A program made the position numbers and the translations under genes. Below, one piece after another: positions 35,064-39,702 of a DNA stretch of 39,702 nucleotides. Below the pieces are notes generated by a model. It saw only the letters and a list, made by a program, of their open reading frames with translations, was not told the DNA's origin and ran no database searches. The stretch is from the NCBI RefSeq assembly GCF_918698155.1, contig NZ_CAKKLX010000045.1, forward strand, positions 1 to 39,702. The letters are read 5' to 3'. Position 1 is the first letter of the stretch, and each line of letters starts with the position of its first letter. Source of the stretch: Roseomonas sp. CECT 9278 (GTDB taxonomy: Bacteria > Pseudomonadota > Alphaproteobacteria > Acetobacterales > Acetobacteraceae).

Positions 35064-35582
35064 ATGTCCGAACAGCAGAACAACCCCGCCCCGGGCGACC
35101 CCCCGGGCGTCAATGGCGGCGGCAATCCCGCCACCGGCCCGGTCGTGCTGAACCTGCAATTCACCAAGGACCTGTCCTTCGAGGTCCCCGGCGCGCCCGA
35201 GATCTACCTGACCATGCGCGAGGCGCCGCAGATCAATATCGCGCTCGACGTCCAGGCGCGCCGGCTGCAGGAAGGCCAGGAGACCTACGAGATCTCCCTG
35301 CAGATCCGCGCCGATGCCAAGACCACCGCCGGCGCCACCGCCTTCATCGCCGAGCTGGTCTATTGCGGCATCTTCACCCTGAACGGCGTGCCCGCCGAGA
35401 TGATCGAACCGGTGCTGCTGGTCGAATGCCCGCGCCTGCTGTTCCCCTTCGCGCGCAACATCCTGGCCGACGTGACGCGCGACGGCGGCTTCCCGCCCGT
35501 GCTGCTGGCGCCGATCGACTTCGTGCAGCTGTGGCAGCAGCGCCGCGGCCAACCCTCCGCGGCGCCGATGGCGAATGCCTGA
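35064..35582 (+). CDS. secB: protein-export chaperone SecB
   Basis: A 172-residue SecB homotetramer subunit that keeps preproteins unfolded and hands them to SecA. A disordered Pro/Gly/Asn-rich start (1-26) is followed by the SecB core: NLQFTKDLSFEVPGAPEI, INIALDVQARRL, YEISLQIRADAKT, AFIAELVYCGIFTLNGVP, LLVECPRLLFPFARNILADVTRDGGFPPVLLAPIDFVQLW. The last stretch is the most diagnostic. The N-terminal tail is longer than in E. coli (155 residues in all), as is usual in alphaproteobacteria. hemH follows after 27 bp. Confidence 0.97.
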   Translation: MSEQQNNPAPGDPPGVNGGGNPATGPVVLNLQFTKDLSFEVPGAPEIYLTMREAPQINIALDVQARRLQEGQETYEISLQIRADAKTTAGATAFIAELVYCGIFTLNGVPAEMIEPVLLVECPRLLFPFARNILADVTRDGGFPPVLLAPIDFVQLWQQRRGQPSAAPMANA

Positions 35583-35609
35583 CGCCTTGACGGGCGCGCC
35601 GGACGGATC

Positions 35610-36719
35610 ATGTCGGGCGAAGCCATGACCAGGCGTCGCGTCGCCATCGTGCTGTTCAACCTGGGCGGTCCCGACCGCCCGGAGAGCGTGCGCCCGTTCC
35701 TGGTGAACCTGTTCACCGACCCAGCCATCCTGCGCGTGCCGGGCTTCATCCGGCCCTGGCTCGGGCGGCTGATCGCCTGGCGGCGGACCAAGCCGGCGAT
35801 GGAGAACTACGCGGTGATCGGCGGGCGTTCCCCGCTGCTCGAACTGACCGAGGAACAGGGGCGTTCGCTCGAGGCCGCGCTGGCGGACGACCCGGCGATC
35901 GAGGTGCGGTCCTTCGTGGCGATGCGCTACTGGCACCCGCTGTCGGACGCCGCCGCGCGGGCGGTGAAGGACTGGGGGCCGGACGAGGTACTGCTGTTCC
36001 CGCTCTATCCGCAGTTCTCAACCACCACGACGGGAAGCTCGATCTCGGCCTGGGACGACGCCTCACGCCGGATCGGGCTGTCGGTGCCCACCACCACGCT
36101 GTGCTGCTGGCATTCCGATGGCGGCTTCGCCGCGGCCACCGCGCGGCTGGTGCAGGAGAGCTACGCGAAGGCGCGCGCCGAATTGCCGGCGGATGTCAGG
36201 CTGCGGGTCCTGTTCTCGGCCCATGGGCTGCCCGAGAGCATCGTCGCCGCCGGCGATCCCTACCAGTGGCAGGTCGAGCAGACCGTGGCGTCGGTGGTGA
36301 AGCACCTCGACATCCCTGAGCTCGACCACCTGGTCTGCTACCAGTCCCGCGTGACGCCGCAGAAGTGGATCGGCCCGTCCACCGAGGACGAGATCGAGCG
36401 CGCCGCCGAGGAGAAGGTGGCGATCCTGATCTGCCCCATCGCCTTCGTGTCGGAGCATTCCGAAACCCTGGTGGAGCTTGATGTGGAATACCGCGAGGAG
36501 GCCGATCACCTCGGCATCCCCGGCTATTTCCGCGTGCCGGCGCAGAACAGCGACCCGGCCTTCATCGCGGCGCTGGCGGAGCTGGCGCGCGGTGCGCTGG
36601 GATCGGGCCGTTCGCTGTGTTCCTTCGCGGGCGCGCGGCAGTGCCCGAAGCAGCATGGCGATTGCCCGCATGCCCGGGCACGTGCCGAGGCGCGGGTGGC
36701 CGTGAAGGAACCGGCGTGA
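35610..36719 (+). CDS. hemH: ferrochelatase
   Basis: A 369-residue enzyme inserting Fe(II) into protoporphyrin IX, the last step of haem synthesis. VLFNLGGPD at the start, the catalytic H205 in LFSAHGLPES and E285 in FVSEHSETLVELD are present. The C-terminus carries C337, C345 and C352 (CSFAGARQCPKQHGDCP), which match ligands of the [2Fe-2S] cluster found in a subset of bacterial and in animal ferrochelatases. The ATGs at 35610 and 35625 are both possible, and neither Shine-Dalgarno is strong. Its stop overlaps the next start (GTGA). Confidence 0.95.
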   Translation: MSGEAMTRRRVAIVLFNLGGPDRPESVRPFLVNLFTDPAILRVPGFIRPWLGRLIAWRRTKPAMENYAVIGGRSPLLELTEEQGRSLEAALADDPAIEVRSFVAMRYWHPLSDAAARAVKDWGPDEVLLFPLYPQFSTTTTGSSISAWDDASRRIGLSVPTTTLCCWHSDGGFAAATARLVQESYAKARAELPADVRLRVLFSAHGLPESIVAAGDPYQWQVEQTVASVVKHLDIPELDHLVCYQSRVTPQKWIGPSTEDEIERAAEEKVAILICPIAFVSEHSETLVELDVEYREEADHLGIPGYFRVPAQNSDPAFIAALAELARGALGSGRSLCSFAGARQCPKQHGDCPHARARAEARVAVKEPA

Positions 36720-37363
36720 CCCGGCCGCGCGCCGTGCTGTTCGACTGCGACGGCGTGTTGGCGGACAGCGAGATGCTGGTGAACGCGCTGGTCGCGGACC
36801 AGCTGACCGCGCTGGGCTGGCCACTGACCGCCGCGCAGTCGCGCGAGACCTTCCTCGGCATGGCGCTGCCCGACATGGTGCCGCGCATCGAGGCGCGGGT
36901 CGGGCCCTTGCCGGCCGATTGGGTCGAGGAGATCTCGACCCTCATTGCCCATGAGATGACGCGCCGGACCCCGCCCATGCGCGGGGCGGTGGAGGCGGTG
37001 CGTGCCGTGGCGGCGGCCGGCGTGCCGGTCGCGGTGGCGTCGAATTCCGGCCGCGCGGAGCTGATGGCGAAGATGCGGTCGCTGGGCCTGGCGATGGTGT
37101 TCGCCGACCGCGTCTTCTCCTTCGAGGATGTCGATCGTCCGAAGCCGTGGCCCGACATCTACCTGGCGGCCGCGGCCGCCTGCGATGCCGCGCCGCGCGA
37201 CTGCGTGGTGGTCGAGGACAGCGTGCCCGGCGTGCGGGCGGGCGTCGCCGCCGGATGCCGCGTGCTGGGCTTCGCCCACGAGACGCCGGCGGGCGTGCTG
37301 ATGGCGCACGGCGCCGAAGTGTTCTCCGACATGTCGGCCCTCCCCTCCCTGCTCGGCCTGTAG
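36716..37363 (+). CDS. HAD-superfamily phosphatase (subfamily IA)
   Basis: A 215-residue haloacid dehalogenase-like hydrolase. Motif I is FDCDGVLADSE (nucleophile D10, acid D12), with a helical cap at about 20-85. Motif II is VAVASNSGR, and motif III/IV is RPKPWPDIY...VVVEDSVPGVRAG. The form is closest to beta-phosphoglucomutase and 2-phosphoglycolate or sugar phosphatases of the CbbY type. The GTG start overlaps the hemH stop by four bases, so it is translationally coupled, although no link to haem synthesis is known. A strong hairpin follows at 37373. Confidence 0.9.
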   Translation: MTRPRAVLFDCDGVLADSEMLVNALVADQLTALGWPLTAAQSRETFLGMALPDMVPRIEARVGPLPADWVEEISTLIAHEMTRRTPPMRGAVEAVRAVAAAGVPVAVASNSGRAELMAKMRSLGLAMVFADRVFSFEDVDRPKPWPDIYLAAAAACDAAPRDCVVVEDSVPGVRAGVAAGCRVLGFAHETPAGVLMAHGAEVFSDMSALPSLLGL

Positions 37364-37372
37364 CCGGCGGGT

Positions 37373-37393
37373 CCGGGGGACACTGTCCCCCGG
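37373..37393 (+). terminator. GC-rich hairpin after the HAD gene
   Basis: A perfect 9-bp stem, CCGGGGGAC with GTCCCCCGG, encloses the loop ACT ten bases after the HAD stop. No T-run follows, so a non-canonical terminator or processing hairpin is likely. Confidence 0.5.
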
Positions 37394-37421
37394 CGGGGAG
37401 CCCGCGGGGCTGGCCCCTCGG

Positions 37422-37528
37422 CTAGAGCCATTTCTGCTCGCCTCGGCTCGCTTCAATGCCTCTAGACCCTTGTTTTCACGAGCATCCGGACCCGATCAGA
37501 TGATTCCATCTGATCGGGATCTGGTCTA
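37422..37528. repeat. REP-like palindromic sequence interrupted by the IS
   Basis: The stretch carries CTAG at 37422, 37462 and 37526. It also holds a perfect 12-bp stem, CCCGATCAGATG (37491-37502) with CATCTGATCGGG (37507-37518), loop ATTC. CTAG is rare in bacterial DNA, and three copies in 110 bp plus a long perfect palindrome are unlike the neighbouring sequence. It is also visibly less GC-rich. Similar CATCTGATCGGG palindromes are, as far as I recall, dispersed in alphaproteobacterial genomes. The IS sits exactly in the last CTAG. Confidence 0.65.
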
Positions 37529-38372
37529 GGGTCGCGACTCAATCAGGTCCACCAGGTGATGGCTGAGACGAGCGCGACAGCTGAGGCGAAGTTGCGGGCA
37601 AGCCTGTCGTAGCGCGTGGCGATGCGGCGGTAGTCCTTCAGCCTGCAGAACATTCGCTCGATGGCGTTGCGCGCGCCGTATCGGCTGGCGTCGAACGGAT
37701 GCGGGTTGCGGCGCGTTGGGTTGTTGGGGATGACGACGAGCGCACCGGCGCGGGCTGCCTGTTCGCGCAGGGCGCGGGCATCGTAGCCCTGGTCCCCCAG
37801 GAACACGCGGCAGGGCGGCGCCATGCGCAGCAGCTCGGGTGCGACGGTGATGTCGGCGATGTTGCCGGGGCTGAGCAGGAAGGCGCGCGGTCGTCCCTGC
37901 CCATCCGCTATGGCGTGGATCTTTGTCGTGCGGCCGCCGCGCGAGCGGCCGATTGCCTGGGCCGCAGCCCCCCTTTTCCGCCTGCTGAGGCGCGCTGCGC
38001 TTTCACGGCGGAACTGTCGATCATCGCCACGTCGGCAGGTCGCGTATCCGCCAGTGCGTGGAAGATGCGCATCCACAGCCCGCGCCCGCTCCAGCGGTTC
38101 CATCGGTTGTAGATCGTGGTCGGCGGGCCGTAGATCGCCGGGCAGTCCTTCCAGCGGCAGCCCGAGCGAAGCACGTGCACGATGCCGCTGATGACGCGCC
38201 GGTCGTCCACACGCCGCGCTCCGGGCTGGTTCCTGGGCAGCAGCGGCTCGATTGCCGCCCAGGCCTCATCGTCGAGCCAATACTCCGCCGCCATCATTTC
38301 CATCCAAGCCGTGACACTCAGCTTGAATCAGAAACCAGCACCCGATTCCTAGGCCTGAATGGGTTTCGACCC
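37529..38372 (-). mobile_element. IS5-family (IS427-type) insertion sequence, 844 bp, intact
   Basis: The termini are imperfect inverted repeats, GGGTCGCGACTCAATCAGG on the left and GGGTCGAAACCCATTCAGG on the reverse-complemented right. They are flanked by the 2-bp duplication TA (37527-37528 and 38373-38374) in a CTAG target. One frameshifted DDE transposase gene lies inside. Size, ends, target choice and coding layout agree with the IS427 group of IS5. Nothing appears truncated, so it may still be active. Confidence 0.9.
37543..38303 (-). CDS. IS5-family transposase, made by -1 frameshifting
   Basis: Two overlapping frames form one protein of about 253 residues. The first (38303 down to 37908) holds the N-terminal DUF4096-type domain (LDDEAWAAIEPLLPRNQPG...GCRWKDCPAIYGPPTTIYNRWNRW) and the first catalytic Asp (AMIDSS). 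The second (to 37543) holds GRSRGGRTTKIHAIADGQG, the second Asp (FLGDQGYD) and the Glu (NAIERMFCRLKDYRR). They join at AAAAGGGGGG (about 37977-37986 on the reverse strand). A -1 slip there restores KGGAAAQAIGRSRGG, and 761 bases plus one re-read base is exactly 254 codons. Confidence 0.9.
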
Positions 38373-39286
38373 TAGGGCGCCACCAGCATCACCCACAGCG
38401 GCAGCGTGACGACCGACACGATATGCTCCGTGGTGGTGATCGCCGCCATCAGCGGTGCATCGCCGCCCAGCGCGCGCGCCATCACATAGGATGTCGCCGC
38501 TGTCGGCAGCGCCATGAAGATCACCGCGACCGCCGTGGCGAGCGGCGGGACGCCCAGCAGCGTGCACAGCGCCCAGGTGATCGCCGGCATCACCACCAGT
38601 TTCAGCACGCCCGTCGCCGCCTGCACGCCGATGCGGTCGGAGAAGGATTGCAGCGACAGCGCCGCGCCCACGCACAGCAGCCCCAGCGCGACCGAGGCGC
38701 GCCCCAGCGTCTGCACCGTGGGTGCCAGCCCTGCCGGCAGCCCGCCGAGCGCGGCGATTCCGAAGCCGATCGCCACCGCCAGCAGCAGCGGATTCAACGC
38801 CAATTGCCGCAGGATCGCCAGCGGCCGCGGCGGCCCGCGCTGGCCGTCGAAGGCGAAGGCCAGCGTCGTGACGGTCTGCACGAAGGGCACGATGATGCCG
38901 GTGGCGACCGCGCCGAAGCCCACGCCCTCGGCGCCGAACAGCGCGCCGACGATGGCGAAGCCCATCAGGTTGTTGAAGCGGATGCCGCCCTGCAGCACCG
39001 AGGTCATCGCCGGGTGCGGCAGCGCCAGCCTGCGCGCGAGCAGCACCGCCGCCGCGGTGCCGAGCGCAAGCGCGCCCCAGATGGCCCCCGCGATGCGCCC
39101 GAGCGGCAGAGTCGCGAGGTCGAGCGGTGCGAGCGCCGCGACGATCAGCGAGGGCAGCAGCACCCAGTAGATCAGGCGCTCCATCCCGGCCCAGACGGTG
39201 TCGTCGCGCAGCAGGCGGCGCTTCAGCAGCGCGCCCAGCGCAAGCAGGGCGAAGGCGGGCACGAAGGCATCGAGCCAGGCGCTCAT
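38372..39286 (-). CDS. AEC family transporter (auxin efflux carrier-like)
   Basis: A 304-residue permease with about ten membrane helices in two five-helix halves. The PxxIxxAL helix (LLPSLIVAALAPLDL), GGIRFNNLMGFAIVGALFG and the late FMALPTAATSYVMARALGGDAPLMAAITTTEHIVSVVTLPLWVML are typical of the AEC family, which moves malonate, malate and other small anions. The substrate is unknown. The stop codon TAG (38374-38372) is formed by the duplicated TA and the last IS base; without the IS the target CTAG would have given the same TAG, so the protein is unchanged. Confidence 0.88.
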   Translation of the reverse strand: MSAWLDAFVPAFALLALGALLKRRLLRDDTVWAGMERLIYWVLLPSLIVAALAPLDLATLPLGRIAGAIWGALALGTAAAVLLARRLALPHPAMTSVLQGGIRFNNLMGFAIVGALFGAEGVGFGAVATGIIVPFVQTVTTLAFAFDGQRGPPRPLAILRQLALNPLLLAVAIGFGIAALGGLPAGLAPTVQTLGRASVALGLLCVGAALSLQSFSDRIGVQAATGVLKLVVMPAITWALCTLLGVPPLATAVAVIFMALPTAATSYVMARALGGDAPLMAAITTTEHIVSVVTLPLWVMLVAP

Positions 39287-39364
39287 GGCCGGGCCGTCGC
39301 ACCGGGCGCGGCCGGGGAACGGTCGCGCGGGTGCGCCATCGCCGGGCGCGTCATGCCGCCGGCA

Positions 39365-39702
39365 TCACGCCCGCCGCCCCGGGTCGCCCCAGGGCAGGGT
39401 CGCCGGCGCCACCGCGATGGCGGACAGGCAGGCCGCCTCGGTCACGCCCTGCGCCGGGCCGTGGGATCGTGCGGCCGCATGGGCCACCACCATCGCGCCG
39501 GCCTGCGGGTAGAGCACGATGTCGAGTCGGCACGCCGGGGCCTCGTAGAGCCAGATCTCGGCCTCGCCCTCGCCCCGGCGCAGCGCGGGGTCGCCCAGCA
39601 TCCGGCGCAGCTGGTCGGCGCCGGTGCCCATCAGCGCAGCGGCCGCCGCGGGCGGGGCGCCACCGCGCTGGCGCGGGCCGGGCGCCTGCGCGGGCGGAAG
39701 GG
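39365..39702 (-). CDS. hypothetical protein, 5' end off the right edge
   Basis: The frame stays open from its stop at 39365 to the right edge, so about 111 C-terminal residues are seen. An ATG at 39629-39631 is internal in my view, because the upstream part is also open (a Pro/Ala/Arg-rich linker). The core LRRMLGDPALRRGEGEAEIWLYEAPACRLDIVLYPQAG has the look of a small strand-helix domain found at the end of alphaproteobacterial lipoproteins (LG-P...R-EG...W-Y...C-LD--LY pattern). Function is unknown. Confidence 0.65.
   Translation of the reverse strand, partial: LPPAQAPGPRQRGGAPPAAAAALMGTGADQLRRMLGDPALRRGEGEAEIWLYEAPACRLDIVLYPQAGAMVVAHAAARSHGPAQGVTEAACLSAIAVAPATLPWGDPGRRA

Noticed and set aside
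37543..38303. The transposase considered as a frameshift-inactivated pseudogene.
   Set aside because: The two frames meet at an AAAAGGGGGG slip site, a -1 shift restores a complete DDE protein, and IS427-type elements are known to use such frameshifting.

Overview
The window looks like a chromosomal segment of a very GC-rich alphaproteobacterium. Overall gene content, the abundance of TctC/Bug-type binding proteins and the alphaproteobacterial style of ferrochelatase, CueR/CopA and XylB-like genes point to Acetobacteraceae, close to Roseomonas. This placement rests on protein style alone. No rRNA, tRNA, CRISPR array or replication origin was seen. Coding density is high, most genes have a GGAG-type ribosome site, and several starts are GTG or TTG. 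Two genes run off the edges (1-1087 and 39365-39702).

Left third (1-15.8 kb): small housekeeping and stress units. These are an RraA-like aldolase, a methyltransferase divergent from the glyoxalase II gene gloB (followed by a glutathione transferase and a DUF985 cupin), and an amino-acid binding protein divergent from a XylB-like sugar dehydrogenase. A copper-resistance operon copA-cueR-copZ follows; its ATPase carries a perfect 24-bp in-frame tandem repeat. Next come three tandem secreted paralogues (10.6-12.5 kb), the third fused to an HtrA-type serine protease domain. Then a DUF4239 membrane protein, an MlaA-like protein lacking a lipobox cysteine, and a Tat-exported beta-carbonic-anhydrase-like protein. 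Two copies of a 138-bp intergenic element lie in opposite orientation in the two convergent gaps at 12.5 and 15.6 kb, each ending in a hairpin with a covarying base pair.

Middle (15.8-24.4 kb): an SDR with an altered active site, an Asp/Glu-racemase-fold protein lacking both catalytic cysteines and coupled to aquaporin Z, and a lone homologue of the type VI secretion sheath subunit TssC with no other T6SS gene nearby. Then two MFS transporters (one AmpG-like), a Yip1 protein, a DUF486 membrane protein and alanine dehydrogenase.

Right part (24.5-32 kb): a coherent eight-gene catabolic operon. It encodes a DapA-family aldolase, a Gfo/Idh/MocA dehydrogenase, a DUF993 aldolase-like enzyme, a TIM-barrel isomerase, two TctC-type binding proteins and two small alpha/beta proteins. 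The genes are closely spaced or overlapping and are punctuated by two complex palindromic elements. An inverted repeat just before the first gene may be its operator. The substrate is unknown; a sugar-acid or polyol-like compound is the best guess.

End (32-39.7 kb): an NHL-repeat protein, a lipoprotein, a third TctC-type protein, secB, hemH and a HAD phosphatase. Next is a REP-like palindrome into whose terminal CTAG an intact 844-bp IS5-family (IS427-type) element has inserted, exactly at the stop codon of an AEC permease gene, recreating the stop. A truncated gene closes the window.
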